From Liolophura sinensis (Eukaryota > Mollusca > Polyplacophora > Chitonida > Chitonidae), in assembly GCF_032854445.1 (NCBI RefSeq), contig NC_088305.1, positions 31,709,645 to 31,773,644 of the forward strand: 64,000 nucleotides of DNA, read 5' to 3'. The position numbers were made by a program, and so were the translations under genes. Below are positions 1-11,700 of the stretch, one piece after another. The notes beneath the pieces are model-generated. The model was given only the letters and a program-made list of their open reading frames with translations. It did no database searches and was not told the DNA's origin. The stretch's first letter is position 1; each line of letters begins with the position of its first letter.

Positions 1-290
1 AGTCGATCGCTCTCATTGTTTCTATAATCGCCCGCTCCCTTTGTTTCTAGATTTCTTCGCTCTAGTTGTTTCTACACTCCCATGCTCTCATTGTTTCCAG
101 ACTCCCACGCTCCCATTGTTTCTAAACTCTCTCGGTCTCATTGTTTCTAGACTGGGCCTGTCTAATTGTTTCTAGGCTTCCCCGCTCACATTGTTTCTAG
201 ACTAGCCCGTTCTCATTTTTTCTAGACTGTCATGCTTGTTTCTAGGCTCGCCCCCTCACATTGTTTCCAGATTCTCCCCGCTATTGCGTA
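1..290. repeat. Minisatellite, about 25-bp unit
   Basis: A degenerate tandem array of roughly 11 units, built around CTCATTGTTTCTAGACTCGC with frequent substitutions. It reaches the left edge, so its true start lies outside the window. No coding frame is supported. Confidence 0.85.
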
Positions 291-382
291 ATCTTATAAT
301 CATTGAAGATTACATAATTGTCTTCCGCTATTACAGTGTGCAGTCTGAACAGGACTAATGAGAAGTTTCGCCAGTTTAGATT

Positions 383-457
383 ATTGTGATTCCTGACCTG
401 GAGCGCCCATATTGGTTGACGGCTGGTACACGAATGTCTGTTTCGACGCATAGATCC
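383..457 (+). repeat. Single dispersed copy related to the 97-bp satellite at 43.7 kb
   Basis: About 75 bases match, in inverse orientation, the unit tandemly repeated at 43655-44147. The shared core is TTGGTTGACGGCTGGTA, followed by a shared stretch ending in GCATAGAT. Translated in one frame, both copies give ERPYWLTAG, then a variable residue, R, a variable residue and SVSTHR, with many differences at third codon positions. This may be a fragment of a coding sequence or of a mobile element. No flanking exon structure is convincing here. Confidence 0.6.
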
Positions 458-649
458 CCCATTTATAAACTAACCGCTGTGGTATATTTCAAACATTGAC
501 TATGACTTTAAAGAACATTCAAATCAATATCCTGTGCAGTTTTAGAGCTGTATCGTGGAGATATAGTTTTCGTGCGAATGGATAGTTGGGTGAGTATGAC
601 TATATACTATAACCATCAACAAAAACAACACTGTTGTGACAATATATTT

Positions 650-880
650 GTGTGTTATGTGACTGGGTTGGCATTGTCAGTGTCAGGTCTGGTATCAGTG
701 TACTGTGACTGGGTGGGGTGTCATGTCTGGTGTCAATGTAATGTTACTGGGTGGGTGTCGTGTCTGGTGTCAGTGTAATGTGATTGGGTGGGATGTCGTG
801 TCTGGTGTCAGTGTAATGTGACAAAGTGTGGAGTCATGCCTGGTGTCAGTGTAATGCGACTGGGTGGGTTTCATGTCTGT
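650..880. repeat. Minisatellite, about 39-bp unit, derived from a SINE core
   Basis: About five to six units of GTGTCAGTGTAATGTGACTG followed by GGTGGGATGTCATGTCTG. The unit matches the reverse complement of the interior of the tRNA-like SINE at 37265-37545. The small open frame over it (572-778) is a by-product of the repeat. Confidence 0.85.
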
Positions 881-884
881 TTTT

Positions 885-1885
885 TTTGAATGAATGAATG
901 AATGGATGAAAGGATACGGGAATTTCGTCACGTTAGCAATACTTTACTTGCGCATTGTCTGCGCATGTGCATGTGGTTATAAGCTGCAATCCTCAGTTCA
1001 AGCTAACCTTTTATATAAATTGTTTTCCATATATGCGAGGATCCAAAGTCGCTGAATAAAGTCAGTCGGTGTCTGAATAAATATAAATATCGAGTGAAAT
1101 CCACCAGAGCCGTAAATTGGCTAAACACTTTCTAACACGAAGTGAGAAGTTAAACATCAGCAATTACTGTGTACCAAAAAGTAAACAAATAACACCAGAG
1201 GCACTCTGCCTGATTTCTCTGTAGACACGTGGACAAGAAGAAATCGGATTTATTGAAATTTCATGTATGCCCATAAAAGCAATAGATTCCCTACGCGCTC
1301 ACTAACAAGCCGGTGCCTTTCGCACTCTCTTCTACAGCAGTCGCAGATCTCCATGTGCACTGCTCGTTTTAACATAATCTTTACATTAACCTTTTGATGC
1401 TTCCATTTTTGTAACTGTTACTGTAAAAGCCGTTAAACCAACATGTGTTAAGACTTGTGAAATGATGTGTGCGGATTCCATGTAAAATACTTTTATGATT
1501 TAAATAAACAAAAAAGGTATGCATAAGCTATATCTGTTTATTTTTGGTGTTAATTGTTTGACACATGACCACAGTCCCGATCTCTTCAATTAGCCCCGGC
1601 CGTGTCTACTGTACGATAGTAAGTGAATCAACCCAGGAAACATGTTCGGAAAGTTCGGAAACATGTTTTTTCCATTGTGGATTTTAACACGAAGCGATGA
1701 GCGATGAATTCATGAAAGCTAATCATTATCCAACACAACATAGTTCTGAACTTTGGGCATCTCGTAGAAGTTCTGCTACGGTATCTAACGTGTCTTCTTC
1801 GCAGATCACCAGTTAATGAGGTCATGTGGTCGGAGGTTCGATACCTAGGTTAAGAAGTACTCTTATGGCGCTCTCATGGATTGAT
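885..1885. other. Non-repetitive stretch without a recognisable gene
   Basis: Apart from a short GAAT microsatellite near 888-905, I see no exon, RNA gene or named repeat here. Open frames are short and have neither plausible splice sites nor recognisable protein features. Confidence 0.5.
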
Positions 1886-1887
1886 TG

Positions 1888-2122
1888 GTTTATTTATTTA
1901 TATATTTGATTGATGATTAACGCCGTACTCAAGAACATTTCCACTTATACGACGGTCGGCAGCATTATGGTGCGAGAAAACCTGGCAAAGCCCGTGGGGA
2001 TCCCACACCCATCGCAGGTTGTCACACCTTTTCAGGTGTGTCCGGAGAGGAAGCCAGCATGAGCTAGATTTGAACCCACAGCGACCGCATTGGTGGGAGG
2101 CTCCTGGGTCATGGCGCTCCCA
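1888..2122 (-). mobile_element. tRNA-derived SINE, 5'-truncated
   Basis: Read on the minus strand this has the B-box region, the body with the conserved CCACCATAATGCTGGCCG-like segment, the GAGTACGGCGTAAAACACCA-like 3' part and an A/T-rich tail. The tRNA head seen in the 39.8-kb copy is missing. Near-identical flanks (ATGGCGCTCTCATGG at 1866 and ATGGCGCTCCCATTG at 2112) look like a target-site duplication. Confidence 0.85.
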
Positions 2123-2295
2123 TTGATGGATTGGACTTTCATTAGTCCTATGCAATTATACTCAAAATCCATAAAATATTATACATGACTAGATATGAGT
2201 ATAATAAAATATGCATGGAAGTTGAGTCAGGGACATCATTTCACGTTTTTGCAATTACTCAGGAGCTCACGGGGATTCCTCTCCAGTCAAAAATT

Positions 2296-2418
2296 GGAAG
2301 GTCCGTCAGCAGTCTTGTGATAGTCGTGGGTTTCCCCAGATCTCTGTTCGTTCTCCTCCCACCATAATGCTCGCAGTCGTCTTCATTAAATAAAACACCA
2401 AATAAATAAATAAATAGG
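2296..2418 (+). mobile_element. SINE fragment (3' half)
   Basis: The segment contains GTCGTGGGTTTCCCC and CTCCCACCATAATGCT and ends in AAAACACCAAATAAATAAAT, as in the full-length SINE. The tRNA-like head is absent. Confidence 0.85.
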
Positions 2419-2424
2419 TGCCAG

Positions 2425-4730
2425 ATATGTCCCTAGATGGCTCATAAATATGAGGCGTCCTCGCTGGAGACCACAGATTCACTTCACTAATATGGTGAGC
2501 TGGAATGCCTCTGATTTCGTCTACCTGTTCATACATGGTCATAGTCATCCAAGTGAAATGATATTAACCGCATGGGTGAGCATTAGGACGCGTGAGATTA
2601 ACCGAGATTAACCGAGACTAGTAGCTGTAAGGCATGCTGTGTTTTGTGTGATCACAACAGTTGTATTAGGCGTCCAGTAAGCTGTGCGTATGGGTATGTG
2701 GGTATGTGGGTGTGTGGGTGTGTGGAGGGCTGGAGGTGTTTCTTACACGGTGATGCCTCTTTAGGGCGTTGACCATAAAGGGTGAAGTTTTCCTGTGTTC
2801 AGAAAAGACAGAGATAGAGTCGGATGCCGCTTCAATCGGCTTGGATGTGATACAGGGATGTCATACACGTTATATCAATAACTCCATTTATTTATTTGCA
2901 GCCTCTGAGTCGAACCAATTAACGTGTTATTGATATACTAGAATTGGAATGCATCGAAAACTATTGATTGATTATTTAAAATCAAACACAAATAAATTCA
3001 CTATGGTTGACTGTGCCTACGACGTTAAAAGATCTTGTCATATTTACCTCCTACAAACAATGAAATGTCTAAGCATTTGGTTATGTGAGTACATACCGTG
3101 ATACTGCATGGGTTGGAGAAGCTTGATCTGTTCGACACTACGTTCCAGTGATACGGTACTATAAATATGTCGGCATTGCGACCGGTTTATTGCAGTCGGA
3201 CTGACATATGTAACTGACTGTATTTTAAATGTGATGACAACACAGCATGTTGTGTAATTCTAAACGAGCGACGTCTGATAAATTTCAATTAACATCACTG
3301 CATTTTTTTACCTAATTTTTATTTTACTTTCTTCTCAAGCCATGGTTCTAGGGGGTGGGGGTGGGGGTGGGGGTGGGGGGTGGATGGCGTTTTGGGGTCA
3401 TAAATCACTATTTATACATTTACATGAGCAGCTAAAATAAAACTCTGACAGAGGTAAATTGACAAACGGTCGTATTTCACCGGTTTGGTCTTTCCTAGCC
3501 CTCACACTGTCGACATTGATCTGCCTTTACTCTCCATATGCTGTATGTCTTTAATTATGCATTATGCTAAAGCGAAATTAAACAAAAGACATACAAATTC
3601 AGGTAAGAAGTCTTTACAAAATTGACCAGGTAACAGTGTAGTTTTAATTCTATGCGCTGATGTTTGTCAGAAAACCTTTGGCTAACTCAACAGTAAAATA
3701 GGAACGTGTGTGAATACGGCCTAAGGAAATCAAACGGGCCGAGCTCATATCCTTAAAGTGCATAAACCGGTCATTAAAGTCACAGAAAGGGCATTCATTA
3801 TTTCATGACAAAGGGTTTGAAATGCTTATACCTTCCACTACATTAATTTCGAGATTATGTTTCAAACTGAACATTTGTCCCCGAGAATAACGCGGGAAAA
3901 GCTCCAGTAGAAGGCCCTCTGTATGGCTTATTACTAACCAATACCATCAGGCAGTAAATGTCGAATGCGTGCAGAGGTTTGCCTTCGTCTTTGTAGATTA
4001 TCCAACATGACTGGATTAAAGGTGTTTGAAGTAGATTCGTTGGCGTGGAATATAGGTTCCTTTCATAGTTGAAAAGGAATAGTTGGTTTCACAAGACGAT
4101 TGATTTCAGCTTCGATCTAATACGTACTTAGAAAGTCACTCACTAGGTTATATATTTTTTAAGGTTCTGAAAGTGTTTTTGGAATTTGGGTTCCCGGTAT
4201 TATTGATTTGAAAACCAGATATTAAATATCGGAGATCCATGAAATAGCCAATGTTAGATTATTCGTAATCGAATTACAATATTCAATAAAACGTTATTCA
4301 TGCTTGTCATTCACGTTACTTCGTACTTTTTCTTCCAAGAAAAGATCGCCACGATATGGCCGAGGCATTGTGGTGTTAAGCCATAAACATTCATTCCAAT
4401 GAAAGAGGTTAAAGAACTTCGCTGTGGACGTCTTATACTTAGGGGGTAAGGAGAGGTGCCGTTAGTATGACTGCAGGGAAGTGTGCAGACATGTTTTCTG
4501 AAAATCGTTTTTCCTGATTTGCCCCTAATTTTGGTCTCCAAAGACACAAGAATAAAAAATCATGGCCCATTTTTATCAAATGTCTTAACAATCAAGTATA
4601 AAATTCAAACACAGCTACAATAAAACTATTTTTTTCCAAGGAAGTCTGAAACTTGTACACTAATTCTTTGTATAAACACAATGTATAAAGTAAAATTTTA
4701 GTTCTTTCCTGTTCCTTCCTAGAGTAAAGA
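2425..4730. other. Mostly unique sequence, no gene seen
   Basis: It contains a GGGTATGT/GGGTGTGT microsatellite (about 2690-2725) and a G-rich tract (3351-3381). No exon with splice sites and no RNA gene could be supported. Confidence 0.5.
3351..3381 (+). repeat. G-rich tract, potential G-quadruplex
   Basis: At least four runs of five or more G separated by single T bases satisfy the standard G-quadruplex pattern on the plus strand. A role is not shown. Confidence 0.75.
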
Positions 4731-4734
4731 ATTT

Positions 4735-4892
4735 CATCCGCGGCCGCACGTGGAAAAGTCTTCCAGCAACCTGCGCATGGTCGTAGGTTTCCTCCTGTAC
4801 TCTCCTGCCATCATAATGCCGGCGTATAAGTGAAATATTCTGGAGTACGGTGTAAAATACCAATGAAATAATTCAAATAATAAAAAAAAAAC
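4735..4892 (+). mobile_element. SINE fragment (3' two thirds)
   Basis: CCGCACGTGGAAAAGTCTTC, CAACCTGCGCATGGTCG, CCATCATAATGCCGG and GAGTACGGTGTAAAATACCA all follow SINE order, ending in a poly-A tail. The tRNA head is missing. Confidence 0.85.
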
Positions 4893-5167
4893 ATTTATTT
4901 CGTGGCAGTGTTTGAATCATACCACATTTGATAAGAAAGTGGACCCTGACACCCTTAAGTAAGTTTGTTCTGATTGTGTTTTTTAATGTTATCATTCTCA
5001 TGTCTAAAGTCATTAGTTTCCTGGTTCTCACATACTCTCGCCAACATCGAGAAACACTTCCCATCTGTCGTTAAACCTTGTGATCATTCATTTATTTCTA
5101 TCTGAGTTGACGTCAGCGGGCTTGTGCGCTGATCTTGTTGGTGTTATGGCGCCAACTGAGAACGGGT

Positions 5168-5719
5168 TGTTACATCTACAGAACCGACATACAGGTTCGA
5201 CCTGGCGTGATTAGCCGGGGCTTATCCCTGTCGCCCGCGAAGGTGAGAAGGATAAACAGACGTCGATATTTCCACCAACAGTTCCTTTATTGATGGCTGG
5301 CAGTTATTTCGCATCGGGAACTCTCAATGTACCCGCAAGATCTCCCCGAGGATAGATGGCAGGCAAGCTCTCTCTACCTCTCTACCCAGACTCTTTCACA
5401 AAGCGGCTTATATCTATCCCATCCGCTGGAATACGAATTTTGGAATGTTCACTGTGCGGCCAATCTTACCTTCTAGGCATTAAAACAAATAGCAATGTTT
5501 TCGATACATGTACTACCAATCCATTGTCCCCAAGCCATCTACCAAAAACAGTACAGTTCTTCATGTAAACTAGTTCGGGTGACATGCATCATTGTTTGAC
5601 TTAAGGCACGCAGCCCGAGCGAGAGTGGCATTTTCAGAATTGACAGCAAACAACGAACCGAGCGTTTGTATGTTTACAAACATAGCGAGGCATGCAATGA
5701 ACGTTATGCAGCTATAACA
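5168..5719 (-). mobile_element. Probable LTR of a retrotransposon, with adjacent primer-site-like sequence
   Basis: The segment is bounded by TGTTA...TAACA inverted ends. Read on the minus strand it has a promoter-like GATATAAG (near 5410), then AATAAA (near 5290), then the 3' end. Just beyond that end, at 5144-5155, is TTGGCGCC, resembling a tRNA primer-binding site, although it sits about 12 bases from the LTR end rather than adjacent. No gag or pol frame follows. It would be a decayed remnant. The family is not assigned, and the call depends on these spaced signals only. Confidence 0.45.
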
Positions 5720-5769
5720 ATCGCCATACATTTACAGATAAAACATAAGGGATTGAAGTGACACGTAAT

Positions 5770-7455
5770 CCACTTGTAGCTTCTACTGTCCAGACTCGTA
5801 AAGCAGTGTTTGTTGTACGTCGTTAGTGAACGTTGGCCTTGGGCATACCTACACTTCTACTTTTTACTGCCCAAACTCTGTTTACACGTAAAGCAGTCTT
5901 TGTTGTACGCCGTTGGTGAACGTTGGCCTTAGGCATACCTACACTTATACCCTCTACTGCCCAGACCCTGTTTACACGTAAAGCAGTGCTTGTTGTACGG
6001 CGTTAGTGAATGTTGGCCTTGGGCATACCTACACTTGTACCTTCTACTGCCCAGACTCTGTTTACACGTAAAGCAGTGTTTGTTGTACGGTGTTAGTGAA
6101 TGTTGGCCTTGAACATACCTACACTTGTACCTTCTACTGCCCAGGCTCTGTTTACACGTAAAGCAGTGTTTGTTGTACGCCGTTAGTGAACGTTGGCCTT
6201 GGGCATACCTACACTTGTACCTTCTACTGCCCAGACTCTGTTTACACGTAAAGCAGTGTTTGTTGTACGGCGTTAGTAAATGTTGGCCTTGGATATACCT
6301 ACACTTGTATCTTCTACTGCCCAGGCTCTGTTTACACGTAAAGCAGTGCTTGTTGTACGGCGTTAGTAAATGTTGGCCTTGGTTATACCTACACTTGTAT
6401 CTTCTACTGCCCAGGCTCTGTTTACACGTAAAGCAGTGTTTGTTGTACGGCGTTAGTGAATGTTGGCCTTGAACATACCTACACTTGTACCTTCTACTGC
6501 CCAGGCTCTGTTTACACGTAAAGCAGTGTTTGTTGTACGCCGTTAGTGAACGTTGGCCTTGGGCATACCTACACTTGTACCTTCTACTGCCCAGACTCTG
6601 TTTACACGTAAAGCAGTGTTTGTTGTACGGCGTTAGTGAATGTTGGCCTTGGATATACCTACACTTGTATCTTCTACTGCCCAGGCTCTGTTTACACGTA
6701 AAGCAGTGTTTGTTGTACGCCGTTAGTGAACGTTGGCCTTGGGCATACCTACACTTGTACCTTCTACTGCCCAGACTCTGTTTACACGTAAAGCAGTGTT
6801 TGTTGTACGGCGTTAGTAAATGTTGGCCTTGGATATACCTACACTTGTACCTTCTACTGCCCAGGCTCTGTTTACACGTAAAGCAGTGTTTGTTGTACGC
6901 CGTTAGTGAACGTTGGCCTTGGGCATACCTACACTTGTATCTTCTACTGTCCAGACTCTGTTTACACGTAAAGCAGTGCTTGTTGTACGGCGTTAGTAAA
7001 TGTTGGCCTTGGACAAACTTACATATGTTCCTTCTTCTGCCCAGACTATCTGTCTACAGGTGAAGCAGTGTTTGTTGTACGACGTTAGTGAATGTTGGCC
7101 TTAGGCATACCTACACTTGTACCTTCTACTGCCCAAACTCTGTTTACACGTAAAGCAGTGTTTGTTGTACGGCGTTAGTGAATGTTGGCCTTGGATATAC
7201 CTACACTTGTATCTTCTAATGCCCAGGCTCTGTTTACACGTAAAGCAGTGCTTGTTGTACGGCGTTAGTGAATGTTGGCCTTAGGCATACCTACACTTGT
7301 ATCTTCTACTGCCCAGACTCTGTTTACACGTAAAGCAGTGTTTGTTGTACGGCGTTAGTGAACGTTTGCCTTGGGCATACCTACACTTGTACCTCCGACT
7401 GCCAAGATTCTGTTTACACGTAAAGCAGTGTTTGTTGTACGGCGTCAGTGAACCG
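5770..7455. repeat. Satellite array, 90-bp unit, about 19 copies
   Basis: The unit runs TTTACACGTAAAGCAGTGTT through TGTTGGCCTTGGGCATACCT to CTTCTACTGCCCAGACTCTG. Two unit variants (ending near GAACGTTGGCCTTGGGCAT or AAATGTTGGCCTTGGATAT) alternate over much of 6120-7010, giving a 180-bp higher-order repeat. Because 90 is divisible by three, frames stay open across it (6125-6472, 6485-7063); these encode a 30-residue repeat without known features and are not called genes. Confidence 0.95.
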
Positions 7456-7649
7456 ACGCCTCCAGTTTTCTTTGTCTCTCTATAACTATAAGTTTGTTAC
7501 ATAACTCTTGCATTATTGAATACATGATGAAGACTTAATACCATAGCGGCAATTACCAACCATTGAAACCGTAATTAAACCGTTTGTATGCTTGCAGCAG
7601 AATAGATAGGTCCACTCGGGATTCGGCTTGGGAACCTCTCAAGAATTTG

Positions 7650-7778
7650 GTCGCTGGGATTTTAAGTCCAGCGTATGTTGGCTTCCCCTCCCGCCGTACG
7701 TGGGAAGGCCTCTCAGCAAACTGCGGATGATTGTGTGTTTCTGGCAATACAGCGTAAAATATCAGTCAAATGAAACAA
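7650..7778 (+). mobile_element. SINE fragment
   Basis: Contains TTTTAAGTCCAGCGTATG (B-box region), CCGCCGTACGTGGGAAGG, CAAACTGCGGATG and the CAGCGTAAAATATCAGTCAA tail. It has an internal deletion relative to the full-length copy at 39.8 kb. Confidence 0.8.
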
Positions 7779-8397
7779 GTAATTAAAGTATGTCGGAGGC
7801 GTAATATTAATAATTACTTGTGGTATTTTGATTGAATATATGGTGCTCGGAGTCCTGGAACAGAAAAAATACGTTTTTACCCATGTCCAGTTTCTTTGTT
7901 GAGTTAGTATAGGTTAGGGGATTTGGGGCAGGAGAAGGACTGGATGGAATTCCACCATTGAGGTTAGGTGTTCGAATCTCCATCTGGCTTATTTAAGTGA
8001 TCACGTTTCAACACCCGGGATGTTAATGTTGTTATGTATAGTCTAAAATATAAATAAAAATGTTTTCTATCACAGCTTTTAAATGTCTGTCAAATATTCT
8101 AACATATGTGCCATGTACTCAGCATTTTACAGCTGTGGCAGATAAAGGCATAGAAACTCCAACATTTTATGGAAGAACGGCCAAAGTATTAACTGGAACC
8201 ATAACCATAGACGACATCTCTGTAGCCATTCCCACATGTGTCTGATGCAAAGTAGTGAAACACATACGAGCTCCTTGATTTGCTGTGTGTTGAGCCGTAT
8301 GTTCAGGCTTATTCTTGGGTAGAGGAAAGCTGAGTGTCTGGAGTAAACAACCGATATTAGGAACCTGACAAACCTCCAGACTTAAAGTCACAACCAA

Positions 8398-8476
8398 AAC
8401 GTCGAGAGCTGGTTTCGATCACGCGACCTCACTGGTTAAACGTCTCATGCTACCACCGGTGCTAGCAACGCAATCC
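8398..8476 (-). mobile_element. tRNA-like SINE head, different family
   Basis: On the minus strand there is an A-box-like GGTGGTAGCATGAG and a B-box-like TGATCGAAACC at tRNA-like spacing. It does not fold convincingly as a tRNA gene and lacks a clear body. Confidence 0.4.
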
Positions 8477-9340
8477 AACCATAGTGTCGTAAGCTCTTGT
8501 ACGTGCTAAAATAACGACACGACTGAACTAAAATCGACGCCAGTTGTACTCAATCGTAGTATTCTGACAATGTCAGAAATCTAAGACTCGGTCCAACTGA
8601 GTCGAGTCGGGTTCTAACCACACACATCCGTCAGTTTTCAGTTGGAAGGAATGCACCGAGTCGGTATTCAATGTTTGGTCACGTGACACTTCATCAAAAT
8701 AACAAGGGCCGAGAAGCTTTGATGCTTAACTATATGGAACTGGAAAGACAACGTTGCTTTCATGAATCTCCAGGTGTTTGGTGTATGCAAATTCCATCTT
8801 AAAGTCGTATGATCATAAGTGACTGATTGGGACCATCTCTTTGTACGACCAGTTGAAATGATTTAAGTCAGGATGGGTTGCATCTTTTGCGCTCATGTAT
8901 GTGGAGATTTATTCAGACTATACCACTGAGATACCTGTCAAAGGGTTGTGGTTTAACTTTCCCGCATCCCGCAAACCACCTGAGCGCCATCGTGTAAACC
9001 CGAGACGGAAATCAGGTAAATAAGTAGTTAACTACGTAAAACGTATGACCTATGACATCAAACAAAAAGCAATCTACAGGTAACGGCTTCATACATGGCT
9101 TCCACCAGCCCGGATGCGTTACTATTTACGCTATGTAGGATGTCTGGCCTTTGTAAGTGGGGGTAAAGATTGTATGGGTTATTTGAAAACACAAAAAATT
9201 AACAAAGAATTAAAACTGTATCTTAAAGTACTGTGGCTTATTTTCTGTTAAGATTTTTTTCAATGATTTATGTATGTTAAAGCTGGTGGGTCTGAGTAAT
9301 CTTCTCTACGCTTTAATGTTCTGAATAAAATTCAGGTGAA

Positions 9341-9487
9341 TGTTTTTTTTTTTTTTTTGATTGGTGTTTTACGCCATACTCTAGAATATTTCACTTATAC
9401 GACGGCGGCCAGCATTATGGTGGGTGGAAACCGGGCAGAGCCCGGCGGAAACCCACGACCATCCGCAGGTTGCTGTCAGACCTTCCC
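9341..9487 (-). mobile_element. SINE (3' part with poly-A tail)
   Basis: A T-run at 9343-9357 is followed by TTTTACGCCATACTCTAGAA, CGACGGCGGCCAGCATTATG and CATCCGCAGGTTGCTGTCAG. It ends exactly where the 48-bp array begins, in the CCTTCCCACA segment. Confidence 0.9.
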
Positions 9488-9735
9488 ACAGTGTGATAGA
9501 CGTACGGCATAGAGAGAAAGACCAGATCAGTTACGACAGTGTGACAGGCTTACAGCGTAGACAGTAAAACTAGAGCATCGATGACAGTGTGATAGACGTA
9601 CGGCATAGAGAGTAAGACCAGACTAGCGACGACAGTGTGACAGACTTCTAGCGTGTAGAGTAAGACTCGAGCAAGGACGAAAGTGTGAAAGACATACAGC
9701 ATAGAGAGTAAGACCTGACCAGTGACGGCAGCGTG
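9488..9735. repeat. Minisatellite, 48-bp unit, about 5 copies
   Basis: Units begin ACAGTGTGATAGACGTACGG at 9488, 9536, 9584 and onward, with moderate divergence. The array abuts the 5' side of the SINE body, which may have supplied its first bases. Confidence 0.85.
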
Positions 9736-11040
9736 ATAACGTTCAAATGGTCATGACTGATGAAACAGGGTCTCTTGTCAATTTACCTCACGCAGGGTTT
9801 TAATGTAACTCTTTATGTAAATGCATAATTAGTAATGAATTAACCCCCCCCCCCTAGCATCATGACCTAAGCAAGAATTATTTATACGTGGATAAAAATG
9901 AACTAAATGCAATTCATAAGACGTCACTGGTGTAGAATTCCTCGAGATGCTGTGTTGTCCTCACATTTAACAAACAATAACATTACATACAATCCCAATC
10001 ACAACGAATAGGACAGACCTATTTTAGAGCCAGAGAAAAGTCGGTGACATGCCATGAACTGGATTTATTAGGAATATGGTCTCAAAAGCTAAAACATCTG
10101 ATTCTTTTATTCAGTGAAAAAGAAATGGGTATGAGAAACACTTTTCAATAAACTTTCTCACGATTTTCACTTCATTTTTTCGCTGTTTTTTTCCTTTCAA
10201 GTAAATGTACCGTTTATTAGTTTTTGTATGTGATTCAGTTTCAATCGGGGGGATTTGTATTATGGAATATATAATGCCCGACGACGATTAACTTATGCCT
10301 TGCATGCAATATCCAGGTGACATCTGGTCGAGGTCTGACCATTGTATATAGTTAGAATAGCTAATAAGTCTCATGATTGAAAATTTTTCACCTGAAAAAT
10401 AACGGTCGACACTCGACACCCATTGTCTGAGGCGGACGGTCATTAACTTTCCAGTTTGGAGACTCGAGTATCAGCGCGGGCACATGCGGAGTCTAAACAA
10501 TAGGCAAATTTCAAATTACAATGTTGAATTTCATTCTGTCTGTATATTTCTGTGTTGTTCGTGTTTTATAGTTTGAAATGATCACAGTGAGACAAGACAT
10601 GCTTGTGTGGGCTAGCTGTTGTATTCGCCACCCCACCGTGGTACGAGGTTATCCCTGCCTTAATATAACCCGTTGCTGGCTCCTCGGGATTTTAATCGTG
10701 AACTTCTATTGTTTTCGCAGTAATATAACAGGACATTATCAAGGCAGACAGGGTTGGGTTTGATATCTAAGTATCAGCTGTCCTCAATTACTGTATATGC
10801 GTGTCAGTCACTTATTAAACTGTGTAAATGTGATGTCAGAATTCCTCGTTATTCAACTAAAAATAAATGCCGTGTCATTGTTTTATTTTTTATTACAAGC
10901 GGCCCGGCATCACGGCTGGCATCTTCAAGCTGGTGTAGCCTGTATGCCTGGGGCGTAGCAGAACGATTTCAAGTGTGTGTAATCTCCCGTGCAGATGCCC
11001 AATCCTCCTATACCCTGGCTCCTAAACCCCGTACTCCTTA

Positions 11041-11424
11041 TAGCGCATGCTTCGCGCTCTATCTTTCGCTTTACATCACTGACATCACTAGTAAATTTGG
11101 TACGGAAGTCTTGAACAACGAAGGGGTCACTGGGGTCATGGTGATGAGGCTGGCAGTGATGTCAGAAAACACAAACAATCCGTCTCAACCTTTGTCTTTA
11201 ACAATACGCTATACACATGCATTTTTTTTATCTAGAGTATGTAGCACATGATTCTAACCAAAGCCTTAACAATTTTATTGATGAATGCTGATAAAATAGT
11301 TCCGCGGGATGACACACATGATGAGGCTAAGCCTAAACAAGCCTATGTGTGGCTCCAAAGGTCAACCTAGTCTAGTTGTGGCAGTGATGTAAAGCGAAAG
11401 GTAGAGAGCGACGCATGCGCTGTA
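11041..11424. mobile_element. MITE family A (384 bp), TIRs of about 45 bp
   Basis: The left end TAGCGCATGCTTCGCGCTCT continues into CTTTCGCTTTACATCACTG. The right end is its inverted copy (CAGTGATGTAAAGCGAAAGG ... GCATGCGCTGTA). TA dinucleotides flank both sides, consistent with TA target duplication. No transposase is encoded. The 165-codon frame running into it from 10754 is not supported as a gene. Confidence 0.85.
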
Positions 11425-11700
11425 CGGAATATGCCACAACGCTTGCAAACAATTTCTGAGTCTAGCATATAAGCGATAATTCTGTCTGCGTTTCTTAATT
11501 TATTAGACGTTATGACATTTTAACGGAAGTTGAACAGAAAAAATGTCGCTCCTCCGGGTACCTTCGGATAACATCCGTGTGTGTGACATTCTGCTTGTTT
11601 GGCAGGATGTACAAACACAAGATAACCTATCAATTGGTTACATTGTTTTCATGAAAACACATTGAAGAACCGCAGCTATTTGATAAGGGTAACAACAGCT

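Noticed and set aside
6125-7063. 115- and 192-codon plus-strand frames
   Set aside because: They lie wholly within the 90-bp satellite, whose period keeps any stop-free frame open.
10754-11251. 165-codon plus-strand frame
   Set aside because: It runs into MITE family A and has no recognisable domain or splice signals.
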